NCBI GenBank assembly: GCA_036399775.1
Contig: DASWMJ010000072.1
Span: 20,547-84,546, forward strand
Reading direction: 5' to 3'
DNA: 64,000 nt
Origin: JADMIH01 sp036399775
GTDB taxonomy: Bacteria; Chloroflexota; Chloroflexia; QHBQ01; JADMIH01
Shown in pieces: positions 7,559-15,566 of the stretch (position 1 is the first letter of the stretch; each line of letters starts with the position of its first letter). The notes beneath the pieces are model-generated. The model worked only from the letters and a program-made list of their open reading frames with translations. It was not told the DNA's origin and did not search any database. The position numbers and the translations under genes were made by a program.

Positions 7559-9607
7559 ATGAGCAGTAATGAGCCGGAAGATGATGGGCAAGATCGAGGC
7601 ACGGAGCAGACTGTCGGGAAGAGGCAGGGGAACATCACGCGGCGTGAGTTATTGCGGCGGGCCACGTTAGCTGTAGGTGGGGTCATAGCCGCGAATACGT
7701 TACTTGCTTCAGCAGGCTGCGATGCGGACACGCCCGGTATTGCCTCAACCGCAACCCCTCCCCATGCAGAACGGGCGGCTACAAAGCAGATCGCTACGGG
7801 GCATGCTCCCTCAGCCACAGAAACGCCCACATCTACCACGACGTCTGCTCAAGCGCCCGGACCAGCCACCGCCAGCCCTCCAGATACATCAATTAACGAC
7901 TTAGAAGAAGAGAGTGTTACGAGTCTGCCCGGCGCGGACCAGGAGCCGCCACCATCTCCCCAGCCACAAACCAACCCCCCAGGAGGTCCAGCTTTGGACA
8001 TCGAGCTAGATGTTGAACACAATCCATACCGCTCAAAGAAGAGCGTGATCTCTCGCGGCGGGGTTGTAGCCACCAGCGAGCCTCTGGCTGTGGAGGCGGG
8101 TTTGGAGATGCTGAGGCGGGGAGGTAACGCGGTGGACGCAGCGCTCGCCGCCGCCATCACCCTCACGGTAGTGGAACCTACCTCCAACGGCATCGGCTCG
8201 GACGCCTTCGCCCTGGTGTGGGACGGCAACAAAGTGCATGGCCTCAACGGGTCGGGACGCGCCCCCGCCGCCCTCACCATCAACGCTGTACGCAGCAGGG
8301 GGCACACCGCCATGCCAGACAAGGGGTGGTTGCCGGTGACGGTGCCCGGCGCACCCGCCACATGGCGAGACCTCCACGCCCGCTTCGGCAGGCTTCCATT
8401 CGCCGACCTCTTCGAGCCTGCCATCCGGCACGCGGAGCAAGGCTGGCCCGTCGCCAATATCGTATCGCAGGGCTGGGCCTATTCGGTGCCAATCTATACC
8501 GAATTGAAAGGCAGAGAGTTCCGAGGCTGGCGCGAGACCTTTGCCCCTCATGGCAGAGCGCCACGCGCCGGGGAAAAGTGGACCAGCCCAGGGCATTCCT
8601 CCACGCTCTGGCGCATCGCCGAGTCGAAGGCAGAGGACTTCTACAAGGGAGACCTGGCACGCGCAATAGCGAAATTTGCCCAGGAGACAGGCGGCCTCAT
8701 CACGGAGAGCGATCTGGCGGCCCATACCAGCACCTGGGTTGAGCCTATTACCACCAACTACAGGGGATACGATGTCTGGGAGATCCCGCCCAACGGCCAG
8801 GGCGTCACGGCGCTCATCGGTCTCAACATACTGGAAGGGTTCGACCTGAAAGAGCTAAAGCGCGACACCGCACAGGCTTTCCACCCGCAGATCGAGTCGC
8901 TCAAGCTGGCTTTCGCCGACGCCCACCGCTACGTGGCCGACCCTGAGTTCGCGGAGGTGCCCACCGCCCGGCTGCTGGACAAGGGCTACGCGGCCCGGCG
9001 GCGCACTCTCATCGGCAAGCGCGCCCTCACGCCCAGGCCCGGCGACCCATATTCGGGCGGCACGGTCTACCTGTGCGCGGCGGACGCGGACGGGCTGATG
9101 GTCAGCTTCATCCAATCCAACTACCAGGGCTTCGGATCGGGCGTGGTCGTCCCCGGCACAGGCATTTCCTTGCAGAACAGGGGTAACGGCTTCAGCATGG
9201 ACCCCAACCACCCCAACCGCGTCGAGCCGGGCAAGCGCCCCTACCACACCATCATCCCAGGCTTCCTCACGCGCCAGGGCAAGGCAGTCGGCCCCTTCGG
9301 CGTGATGGGCGGCTTCATGCAGCCGCAGGGCCACATGCAGATGGTCGTGAACACGATAGACTACCGCATGAACCCGCAGGCGAGCCTCGACGCCCCGCGC
9401 TGGCAGTGGACGAGCGGGCGCGAGGTGCAGATAGAGTCGGACGCCAACCCTGCCATCATCAGAGGCCTGCGTGCCATGGGCCACACCGTCAAAGTCCTCC
9501 CCGCAACCGGGTCGTTCGGGCGCGGGCAAATCATCTGGCAGCTACCCACAGGCGAATACATCGCGGGCAGCGACAAGCGCGCCGATGGATTCGCGGGTGC
9601 GGTGTAG
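7559..9607 (+). CDS. Gamma-glutamyltransferase family protein, Tat-exported lipoprotein
   Basis: The 682-aa protein begins with a twin-arginine-like signal (TRRELLRRATL) and a hydrophobic stretch ending in the lipobox LASAGC, so it is probably an outer-face lipoprotein. A Thr/Pro/Ser-rich linker runs to about residue 155. The rest is a full gamma-glutamyltransferase fold with VVATSEPLAVEAGLEMLRRGGNAVDAA, SNGIGSDAF and PNGQGVTALIGLNIL. The autoprocessing nucleophile is the Thr of YSGGTVYL at about residue 502. The family cleaves gamma-glutamyl amides or acylates after self-cleavage at this Thr. The residues around the Thr differ from the classical glutathione enzymes (no TTHF motif), so a different substrate, such as a cephalosporin acylase-like one, is possible. 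The start has only a weak ribosome-binding site. Confidence 0.88.
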   Translation: MSSNEPEDDGQDRGTEQTVGKRQGNITRRELLRRATLAVGGVIAANTLLASAGCDADTPGIASTATPPHAERAATKQIATGHAPSATETPTSTTTSAQAPGPATASPPDTSINDLEEESVTSLPGADQEPPPSPQPQTNPPGGPALDIELDVEHNPYRSKKSVISRGGVVATSEPLAVEAGLEMLRRGGNAVDAALAAAITLTVVEPTSNGIGSDAFALVWDGNKVHGLNGSGRAPAALTINAVRSRGHTAMPDKGWLPVTVPGAPATWRDLHARFGRLPFADLFEPAIRHAEQGWPVANIVSQGWAYSVPIYTELKGREFRGWRETFAPHGRAPRAGEKWTSPGHSSTLWRIAESKAEDFYKGDLARAIAKFAQETGGLITESDLAAHTSTWVEPITTNYRGYDVWEIPPNGQGVTALIGLNILEGFDLKELKRDTAQAFHPQIESLKLAFADAHRYVADPEFAEVPTARLLDKGYAARRRTLIGKRALTPRPGDPYSGGTVYLCAADADGLMVSFIQSNYQGFGSGVVVPGTGISLQNRGNGFSMDPNHPNRVEPGKRPYHTIIPGFLTRQGKAVGPFGVMGGFMQPQGHMQMVVNTIDYRMNPQASLDAPRWQWTSGREVQIESDANPAIIRGLRAMGHTVKVLPATGSFGRGQIIWQLPTGEYIAGSDKRADGFAGAV

Positions 9608-9616
9608 ATTGTCGTC

Positions 9617-9661
9617 TTTGTGTGGAAAATGGGCGGCTGCACCGCCCATTTTCCACACAAA
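9617..9661. terminator. 20-bp hairpin terminator after the gamma-glutamyltransferase
   Basis: A perfect 20-bp stem (arms 9617-9636 and 9642-9661, loop CTGCA) contains the GGGCGG/CCGCCC core and A4/T4 runs. It lies 10 bases after the stop, between convergent genes. Confidence 0.78.
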
Positions 9662-9703
9662 AACAAAAGAAAATTACTCTTCGCTTTGCTGAAGCGACTT
9701 CGA

Positions 9704-10126
9704 CTAAGGTTGCTTAACAGGAGGCGCATCCCCGTGCGGCGAGGCGCTTGCCGTCATCTGATTTACAACGAGCGCGGTCTGAGTAGCATACGGCGCGAAT
9801 TCAGCCTGCATCGTCATTGTGGCGACTGCCGTCTGGGTGGCATAGGGCGCAAACTCGGTTTGCATCTTAGCTAATGCCTGCTCCGTCTCTACGGGCACCG
9901 GCAGCATACCGGGAGGTATATCCGTCCTAACGGGTTGCGGGAGGACCGCCTTGTCTTGCGCAGTAGGCGTATAGCCTGGGTCCCCTGCCCGCACGACGCG
10001 TGGCGGCGCACTCCTGCCACTGTTGGCAAGCGCCACCAGCACCAGAACTACGACGACGCCCGCAAAGAGTCCGCCGAACAGGACCCCACGTAGTATGTTA
10101 TCTATTGAAGTAAGCCAGCGCTCCAT
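9704..10126 (-). CDS. Single-span membrane protein with repeated EFAPYATQTA motif
   Basis: The 140-aa protein starts at the ATG at 10126, which shares one base with the stop of the upstream gene (TGATG), so translation is coupled. It has one membrane span (LFGGLFAGVVVVLVLVALA) and then a probably external tail. The tail holds two copies of a 10-residue motif, EFAPYATQTA, each preceded by Met/Gln-rich residues. I do not recognise the family. The tandem motif could be a small coiled stalk. It is probably the partner of the polytopic membrane protein encoded just upstream. Confidence 0.7.
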   Translation of the reverse strand: MERWLTSIDNILRGVLFGGLFAGVVVVLVLVALANSGRSAPPRVVRAGDPGYTPTAQDKAVLPQPVRTDIPPGMLPVPVETEQALAKMQTEFAPYATQTAVATMTMQAEFAPYATQTALVVNQMTASASPHGDAPPVKQP

Positions 10127-10911
10127 CAAATGTCCTCTGCCCATCCCGCATGCGAATTGCCTACCAGCCTGACCAATGGAGAGCAAGAGAGGGCGGCGAT
10201 AGTAAAAAGGGCCACGCCTCCATTGACCAACACCAGGCTGTTCCAGGTGCCATCGTCGTACAGGACAGGCCGAGGGAGGCTGAACAAGAGTGCGGCCCCC
10301 GCGATGAAGGCGGCAAGGAAGCCTGCGGCCCAACTCCATGTGGTAGCCGCTACCCACCAGCGTGCATCTCGGACGTGGCGCTCAAGCACAAGCTCCTGGG
10401 CCAAGCCGGTTATACCACCCAGGAGAGCAGCAATAACTACCACGACGCCCAGGCTCAGAGCAAATATCAGCGCAAGCAAGGGAATATTGATGTCTGTCGG
10501 TTCCGGGGGAATGTTCCTTATGTAGGCCTCAAATAGAGGGCTGTTGATAGGGCTTAGCGCGACCGATTGCATTACAAGAGTAAAAAAGCTCAGACCCCAC
10601 CCGGCAGCCACACTCAAGATCAGCGCAGGCACCCACCGGCTGGCCTCCACCCCAGGTAGGTAGCGACGCAATACAAGCAATTGCCCCAGGGCCATGAGCG
10701 ACCCTGTCCCGGCAAGCCACACAAGCCAGGCTGCAAGCTTCATCAAGGGCGCGTCTGCTATTTGCAAGAAGTATGCTATTACCTGGGTAAGAGAGAGCGT
10801 CAACGCAGTCCCTACAAGGAAGCCGCCGACTGTCGCCGCCAGCCACAATAGCCTGAGGGCGCTGTCCGTATGCGCTACCGGTCTATGCGCCTGTACGGGT
10901 TGTCCGGACAT
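10126..10911 (-). CDS. Polytopic membrane protein of unknown function
   Basis: The 261-aa protein has about seven hydrophobic spans, for example LLWLAATVGGFLVGTALTL, LLALIFALSLGVVVVIAALLGGI and WSWAAGFLAAFIAGAALLF. The start at 10911 is preceded by GGGGTG. An in-frame Met 21 codons earlier lacks a good site. No enzymatic motif is recognisable. The one-base overlap with the following gene suggests that the two proteins act as a pair. Confidence 0.7.
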   Translation of the reverse strand: MSGQPVQAHRPVAHTDSALRLLWLAATVGGFLVGTALTLSLTQVIAYFLQIADAPLMKLAAWLVWLAGTGSLMALGQLLVLRRYLPGVEASRWVPALILSVAAGWGLSFFTLVMQSVALSPINSPLFEAYIRNIPPEPTDINIPLLALIFALSLGVVVVIAALLGGITGLAQELVLERHVRDARWWVAATTWSWAAGFLAAFIAGAALLFSLPRPVLYDDGTWNSLVLVNGGVALFTIAALSCSPLVRLVGNSHAGWAEDI

Positions 10912-11094
10912 GATATGTACACCCCAGAGTCGTGAAGATGGGCACAATATATCACCTTTCATGGATGAACGCATGGACGGTTATGCGGTTCCGCGAGGGG
11001 CATGTGATGAAAGTTAGTTCCTTGCTAACGCGCCAGCAAATACCCACCTAACTTAATCCTGGCAAGCATAGAGTATCAATAGGTTTAAGAATAC

Positions 11095-11127
11095 GGTAGG
11101 GGTGGACCCGTGTGTTTCGCCCCTACC
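11095..11127. repeat. Degenerate GTAGGGG...CCCCTAC palindrome
   Basis: GGTAGGGG and CCCCTACC flank a decayed centre (TGGACCCGTGTGTTTCG). It is a worn copy of the dispersed element at 3172. The rest of 10912-11291 holds only this element and the rpsP promoter. Confidence 0.65.
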
Positions 11128-11171
11128 ATTGCTTTATCCCTTCTCCTCACATTTACCAGGGAAAAGCGTGT

Positions 11172-11200
11172 TTGACGGCACCCGGCAAATCGCGTATACT
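11172..11200 (+). promoter_or_regulatory. Promoter of the rpsP-khpA-rimM operon
   Basis: TTGACG and TATACT are separated by exactly 17 bases, about 90 bases before rpsP. Each hexamer matches the consensus at five of six positions. Transcription would start near 11207. Confidence 0.82.
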
Positions 11201-11291
11201 AATAGGCAGGCTTTGCGCCGGAGGCATATTTAAGAGCGCGGGTCGCAGGCCGCTTTGATGCTTTATAAACAGAGGAGTTAGAGACACCCAC

Positions 11292-11813
11292 ATGCTGAAG
11301 ATCAGGTTGCGCCGCATGGGCGCTATCAGGCAGCCACACTATCGTATCGTGGTAACGGACGCCCGCTCCCCGCGCGACGGCCATTTCATCGAGACATTGG
11401 GGCATTACAACCCCCTCACCAACCCCGCTACCATCCAGGTAGACGTGGCGAAGTATGAAGAGTGGCGCAAGAAGGGCGCACAGCCCACCGAGGCGGTAGT
11501 GAGCCTGGTGCGCCAGTTCAACCGCACCGCCCGCCAGGCAGAGGCCGCAGCCGCGGAAGGTGCCGCCGCCCAGCCCCCCACCCGCAAGACCCGCGCCCGC
11601 GCCACGACCCCCGCCCCCGCGACGACGGCTACAGCCGAGGCCAGTGACGCAGGCGAGGCAACCGAGGCCACCACCGGCGCGCCTATGAGCGAGGCCGCAG
11701 CCGAGGCTAGCCGCGATGGTGGCGAAGGCTCCGAGGCAATTACGGAAGCCGCACCCGCAGAGGACGCCACAACAGAGGCCACCGGCACTACGGACGCAAC
11801 CACCGAAGCCTGA
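11292..11813 (+). CDS. rpsP: 30S ribosomal protein S16 with long acidic C-terminal tail
   Basis: The first ~80 residues are a typical S16 (MLKIRLRRMGAIRQPHYRIVVTD, RDGHFIETLGHYNP, YEEWRKKGAQPTEAV). S16 is an early-assembly protein of the small subunit. A ~90-residue Ala/Thr/Glu-rich tail follows (repeated TEA, TTA and AEA triplets), roughly doubling the usual length of 80-90 aa. GC-rich low-complexity tails occur in other bacteria and are expected to be disordered. The gene starts the usual rpsP-khpA-rimM cluster; trmD and rplS are absent here. A GAGGAG site precedes the start by about 11 bases. Confidence 0.96.
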   Translation: MLKIRLRRMGAIRQPHYRIVVTDARSPRDGHFIETLGHYNPLTNPATIQVDVAKYEEWRKKGAQPTEAVVSLVRQFNRTARQAEAAAAEGAAAQPPTRKTRARATTPAPATTATAEASDAGEATEATTGAPMSEAAAEASRDGGEGSEAITEAAPAEDATTEATGTTDATTEA

Positions 11814-11834
11814 TCCGGTTAACGTTTCAGCGAC

Positions 11835-11857
11835 AAGGCCCTATCCCAGGGCCTTTT
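11835..11857 (+). terminator. Short intrinsic terminator or attenuator between rpsP and khpA
   Basis: AAGGCCCT/AGGGCCTT with a 5-base loop is followed by TTGTGTT. It probably reduces expression of the downstream genes relative to S16. Confidence 0.7.
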
Positions 11858-11905
11858 GTGTTACAATTGCATGACGCATACTCTCAACCCCTGGGGTGAC
11901 ACAGA

Positions 11906-12133
11906 ATGAAAGACCTCGTAGAGTACATAGCCAGGAACCTGGTGGACAACCCCGACGCCGTGCAGGTGCGCGAGAGCCGGGGCGATTACATGGTGCGCGT
12001 GCAACTGACTGTTGACCCCGAAGAGAAGGGCAAAGTAATCGGGCGCGAGGGCAAGATAGCCCGCGCCATGCGTACCATCGTCAACGCCGCCGCCTCCCGC
12101 GATGGCAGGCGTGGCGTGCTTGAGATAGAGTAG
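11906..12133 (+). CDS. khpA: KH-domain RNA-binding protein KhpA
   Basis: The 75-aa protein is a single KH domain with the GxxG loop in VIGREGKIARAMRTIV. It matches the KhpA/YlqC family, which binds RNA with KhpB (not present in this window) and affects division and elongation in Gram-positive bacteria. Its position between rpsP and rimM is the standard one. GGGGTG precedes the ATG by about 8 bases. Confidence 0.95.
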   Translation: MKDLVEYIARNLVDNPDAVQVRESRGDYMVRVQLTVDPEEKGKVIGREGKIARAMRTIVNAAASRDGRRGVLEIE

Positions 12134-12155
12134 CCCTCCCGCCTCCCACGTGCTC

Positions 12156-12806
12156 ATGAGCGACGAAACGCCCTCCGTCGAAAGCGACCCTAAGGCCCCT
12201 GAGCACCTCATCGTCGGGCAGGTGGTCGCCCCTTTCGGCGTGAGAGGGGAATTGAAAGTCAACATACTCACAGAGTTCCCCGACCGCTTCAAGAGGCTTG
12301 AGGAAGTGAGGCTCGCCCCCTTCTCGTCCATAGAACCCGGCCTCGCCCCCAGCGCCGCCCTCGACCCCTCAACCGTTCGCCCCTCCCCGGACGCGACGCA
12401 TCATACCAAGCCTCTCACCCACGCCGCGACCTTCAAAATCGAGTCCACGCACATCCATAAAGGGCAGTTGATAATGAAAGTAGAGGGCGTGGACAGCGCG
12501 AACGAGGCCGAGGCCCTGCGTGGCTGCTGGCTGCTGGTGCCACGCGAGCAAGCGCGCAAACTACCGAGAGGCAGCTACTACATCTACCAGTTGGTCGGCC
12601 TGGACGTGGTCAGCACGTCAGGCGAGCAGATCGGCAAGATTGAGGATGTGCTTACCATGTCCGCGAACGACATCTACGTAGTCAAAGGCCCAGGCGTGCA
12701 GGACCCCACAGGCGAACTGCTCGTCCCCGCCATCAAGGCTATCGTCAAGCATATCGAGTTGCGGAACGGCAGAATAGTCATCGCCCCGCCGGAAGAATGG
12801 TCGTGA
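12156..12806 (+). CDS. rimM: Ribosome maturation factor RimM
   Basis: RimM binds S19 and helps 16S rRNA 3' domain maturation. The N-terminal barrel (IVGQVVAPFGVRGELKVNILTEFPDRF) and the C-terminal PRC-like barrel (YYIYQLVGLDVVSTSGEQIGKIEDVLTMSANDIYVV, LLVPAIKAIVKHIEL) are clear. Between two N-terminal strands an insert of about 25 residues rich in Pro, Ser and Ala interrupts the usual sequence (after RLAPFSSIEPG). The ATG at 12156 is preferred. A GTG two codons earlier is possible, and neither has a good ribosome-binding site, so coupling to khpA is likely. Confidence 0.94.
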   Translation: MSDETPSVESDPKAPEHLIVGQVVAPFGVRGELKVNILTEFPDRFKRLEEVRLAPFSSIEPGLAPSAALDPSTVRPSPDATHHTKPLTHAATFKIESTHIHKGQLIMKVEGVDSANEAEALRGCWLLVPREQARKLPRGSYYIYQLVGLDVVSTSGEQIGKIEDVLTMSANDIYVVKGPGVQDPTGELLVPAIKAIVKHIELRNGRIVIAPPEEWS

Positions 12807-12826
12807 GTGTACCGCCCCATTCTTCC

Positions 12827-12905
12827 GTAGGGGCGACCCGCCGGGTCGCCCTGGTGGGGATAACAAACCAGCTTTGCGCGTAACCCAGGCACGCCTCGCC
12901 CCTAC
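12827..12905. repeat. GTAGGGGCGACCC palindromic element, second full copy
   Basis: This 79-bp element has the same ordered parts as the copy at 3172-3261, with a shorter second palindrome (CACGCCTCGCCCCTAC). It lies between rimM and the next small gene. Confidence 0.8.
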
Positions 12906-12946
12906 AAAAGAACAGGCCAAAATATCGGCAAGGGAGTTGGACAGAG

Positions 12947-13087
12947 ATGGTATTCATAGTTGCTTTAGTCCTTTTCGTGGTGGTAATGGGCATACTGGAT
13001 GCCAGGTTGCGCTGGCCGAAGCCGGACGACAAGACCCCGCGCTACGTGAGCATAGCCGAGCGCAGCAAGACCCTCCGCACGGACTAA
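12947..13087 (+). CDS. Small single-span membrane protein, 46 aa
   Basis: An ATG after AGGGAG opens a 46-codon frame: a hydrophobic helix (MVFIVALVLFVVVMGILDA) followed by a basic and polar tail ending in KTLRTD. Its stop codon overlaps the AAGGAG ribosome-binding site of the next gene, so the two form an operon. No family is recognised. The hydrophobic helix, the site and the coupling make it a credible gene. Confidence 0.7.
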   Translation: MVFIVALVLFVVVMGILDARLRWPKPDDKTPRYVSIAERSKTLRTD

Positions 13088-13098
13088 GGAGAAGCCAG

Positions 13099-13725
13099 AT
13101 GCTAGCCGGACATTTCGGCCTCGCGGCGGTAGTCAAGTCCCGCCAACCGCAGATACCCCTCTGGGCGCTTATGCTCAGCACCCAACTCCTTGACGTTATC
13201 GCCCTGGTGCTCTTCGCGTTCGGCCTCGAAACTTTCACCCCCAAACCGGGCACCACGGGCGGCTACGGCAACATCGATATACATGCAGACTACACGCACT
13301 CCCTGGTAGGCGCGCTGGCGATAAGCCTGGTAGCGATGCTCGTGACCATGATACCCTGGGGCAGACGCAACGGCCTAATCATCGGCGCGATGGTCTTCTC
13401 CCATTGGATACTCGACCTGCTGGTACACCGCCCCGATATGCCCATCCTACCGGGCAACGCGGGCGACCTGCCCCTGCTTGGGCTGGGGCTGTGGAACTTC
13501 CAGTGGGTGACTGCGGGCATCGAATTCGCGCTCATATTGGCCGGGGCGTATATGTACTATCACGCGGCGATGCGCAGCGCGGTCAAAGCCGAGCGCCAGG
13601 ACGCAAAAGAAGCGAAGGCCACATCCGCGCCCGGCGCTTACCGTCAGCAAGCCCTCCTCACATCGGTAATTCTGGCCGTCCTCCTGGTCGCCACGCTAGT
13701 CGCAGACTTCCTCGGCCTCGGCTAG
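13099..13725 (+). CDS. Membrane protein resembling YdjM-type metal-dependent hydrolases
   Basis: The start at 13099 follows AAGGAGA by 6 bases. The open frame extends further upstream, but that part overlaps the preceding small gene. The 208-aa protein has four or five spans and the polar signatures HADYTHSLVGAL and FSHWILDLLVHRPDMPIL. These resemble the His/Asp motifs of the DUF457/YdjM membrane hydrolase family. A His within the membrane and a following HWxxDxxxH suggest metal binding. Substrate unknown. Confidence 0.7.
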   Translation: MLAGHFGLAAVVKSRQPQIPLWALMLSTQLLDVIALVLFAFGLETFTPKPGTTGGYGNIDIHADYTHSLVGALAISLVAMLVTMIPWGRRNGLIIGAMVFSHWILDLLVHRPDMPILPGNAGDLPLLGLGLWNFQWVTAGIEFALILAGAYMYYHAAMRSAVKAERQDAKEAKATSAPGAYRQQALLTSVILAVLLVATLVADFLGLG

Positions 13726-13776
13726 TAGCATTGCGAGCTGTGCTGATATTCCAGCCACAAACCTCTTATAAAACTA

Positions 13777-13819
13777 AAAAAGCATGAGTTCGGCGCGCCG
13801 CGCCGAACTCATGCTTTTT
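13777..13819 (+). terminator. 19-bp hairpin with flanking A/T runs
   Basis: Arms AAAAAGCATGAGTTCGGCG and its complement surround CGCCG, with A6 before and T5 after. It is a strong bidirectional intrinsic terminator between 13725 and 13951. Confidence 0.85.
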
Positions 13820-13950
13820 ATTAGTCTTAATCCCCTCTTCCCATGCATGGGGAGCAGAAGCGATAGGTCAGAGTCCCTGGCACGGGTCGTGCATCAATAG
13901 TTAGCGGCGGGGCAATATCGCCGCGCCAGTACGCGTGAAAAGAGGAGCAT

Positions 13951-14388
13951 ATGAAAGTCAGAGACATAATGACGAAGAACCCGGAAACGGTAGCGCCCGG
14001 CACGTCGGTAAGCGACGTTGCCCTCATGATGCGCGACCTTGACGTGGGGATCATACCTGTCGTGAATGATGGCGAGTTGATGGGCGTGATAACCGACCGC
14101 GACATCGTTATCCGCGTGGTAGCCTCCGGCCTCAACCCGATTGACGTGGGCGTGCAGGACTTCCTATCGCCCAACCCGGTGAGCGTATCGCCCGACGACG
14201 ATGTTGACACCGCACGCGACCTGATGGCCGAGCGCCAGATACGCCGCCTGCTGGTCACGGACGGCAGCAAGCTGGTAGGCATCCTCTCTATAGGGGATGT
14301 CGCAATAAAAGATCAGAGCGACGACTCGGACACCGGCCAGGTGCTCGAAGAGATCTCCCAGCCAACCGACTATAACCGCACCACGTAA
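13951..14388 (+). CDS. CBS-pair protein
   Basis: The 145-aa protein is two CBS motifs with nothing else: VRDIMTKNPETVAPGTSVSDVALMM with GVITDRDIVIRVVASG, and VQDFLSPNPVSVSPDDDVDTARDLM with VGILSIGDVAIK. CBS pairs bind adenine nucleotides and serve as energy or stress sensors. Free-standing ones usually act on a separate partner. It is a single gene with an AGAGGAG site and terminators on both sides. Confidence 0.93.
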   Translation: MKVRDIMTKNPETVAPGTSVSDVALMMRDLDVGIIPVVNDGELMGVITDRDIVIRVVASGLNPIDVGVQDFLSPNPVSVSPDDDVDTARDLMAERQIRRLLVTDGSKLVGILSIGDVAIKDQSDDSDTGQVLEEISQPTDYNRTT

Positions 14389-14395
14389 TAACCTT

Positions 14396-14450
14396 ATGTA
14401 ACCAAATCAAAATTGGCCTCCTGAGGAGGCCAATTTTGATTTGGTTACAT
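14396..14450. terminator. 27-bp near-perfect palindrome, bidirectional terminator
   Basis: The palindrome runs from ATGTAACCAAATC on the left to its complement on the right with almost no loop (centre near 14423). It sits between the convergent CBS and TolB-like genes, 2 bases from the latter's stop, with T-rich arms on both strands. Confidence 0.82.
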
Positions 14451-14451
14451 G

Positions 14452-15465
14452 TTATTCTCCCCAGGCGAGGCCGGAGGTAGCGTCTATGTTGGCGTTCTCG
14501 GTGAGCCTTTGCACGGTGCCCAGCATCGGGTTGCCTGTTGGACCTGCCTGGATTTCGCCGCTGTATATATCGAACGAGGCGTCCTTGAGGGAGAGATAAG
14601 CCAGCCGGGTGCCGTCCGGCGACCACGCGGGAGAGCGCGATGCGCCGTCTGTGGTGAGTTGTATGGGCGTGGGGTGGTCTTCCGTCCACTGTTCCGCGTC
14701 GGCGGGCACCACGTAGATGTTGTGCTGGCTCCCCTGCCGCATAGTGAAAGCTATCCACGCACCGTCCGGCGACCAAGCGGGGTCATACGCGCCCTCTTTA
14801 GCGGCTGTTATCTCGGTCCACCTGCCGGTCCCCATATTGAGCGACCATATCTGGCCGTTGCCTTTATCCGTCACATAGTTGGCGACCGCAATCCTGCTCC
14901 CATCAGGCGACCACGAGGGGTCTTCAACGCCCTGGATGCCGTGATTGAGCGACTCCAACCTGCGCGACCGCGTGCCATTGGGGTCCATTGAAAAGAGGCC
15001 GGGGTACTCGGTACCCACATCCGTCACGTATGCTATCCGCTCGCCGTCGGGAGACCAGGCGGGCTGCAAGGCCCAGAGCGCCTCAACGTTATAGCCTTGC
15101 GCGCCCGTTTCGACGTTAGGGCGATTTTCGGTGAGGGCCACAGTTTGGGCGGGGTCGGTTACGTCGAGCCTGTAAAGGTCGGAGAAGCCTTCGTCCAGGC
15201 GGGTGTAGACAATCTGTGTGCCGTCGGGGGAGAAAGCGGGTTGGGCGTCGCGCTTGTCGGATGCGTCCTTAGGGCCGTTCGTCAGCTGGCGCTGGTCGCC
15301 AGCCGCATAGAGCCAGATGCTCCCCGCCCGCACGTAAGCGATCTTGCCCACCACATCAGCCCCGCCCACCGGACCCGCCACAGGCGGAATACCCCGGCCA
15401 GCATAGCCGAATCCAACCAGGAGCATCACCCCCAGCGCCAGCACAACCACAACCTTCTTGACCAC
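14452..15465 (-). CDS. TolB-like beta-propeller protein, exported
   Basis: The 337-aa protein has a signal peptide or anchor (VVVVLALGVMLLVGFGYAG), then at least five PD40/WD40-like repeats marked by W/FSPDG (for example PAFSPDGTQIVYTRL, PAWSPDGERIAYVTD, PSWSPDGSRIAVANY). These make a TolB-type propeller, usually a protein-interaction or scaffold domain outside the cytoplasm. No catalytic domain accompanies it. The start is a GTG after GAGGGGG. Inverted heptamer arrays lie upstream. Confidence 0.87.
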   Translation of the reverse strand: MVKKVVVVLALGVMLLVGFGYAGRGIPPVAGPVGGADVVGKIAYVRAGSIWLYAAGDQRQLTNGPKDASDKRDAQPAFSPDGTQIVYTRLDEGFSDLYRLDVTDPAQTVALTENRPNVETGAQGYNVEALWALQPAWSPDGERIAYVTDVGTEYPGLFSMDPNGTRSRRLESLNHGIQGVEDPSWSPDGSRIAVANYVTDKGNGQIWSLNMGTGRWTEITAAKEGAYDPAWSPDGAWIAFTMRQGSQHNIYVVPADAEQWTEDHPTPIQLTTDGASRSPAWSPDGTRLAYLSLKDASFDIYSGEIQAGPTGNPMLGTVQRLTENANIDATSGLAWGE

Positions 15466-15488
15466 GCGCCCCCTCTTTTTGTTAGTTG

Positions 15489-15566
15489 TGAGTTTTGAGT
15501 GCTGAGTTTTGAGTTACCTGTTCCGGTGAAATCAACTCAAAATTCAAAATTCATAACTCAAAATTA
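15489..15566. repeat. Heptamer arrays GAGTTTT / AACTCAA, inverted pair at a stop codon
   Basis: The left block (15489-15515: GAGTTTT, GAGTGCT, GAGTTTT, GAGTTAC) is complementary to the right block (15534-15566: AACTCAA, AATTCAA, AATTCAT, AACTCAA, AATTA). The right block supplies the TAA stop of the FemABX gene. The transcript can form an imperfect hairpin of about 27 bp. Confidence 0.8.
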
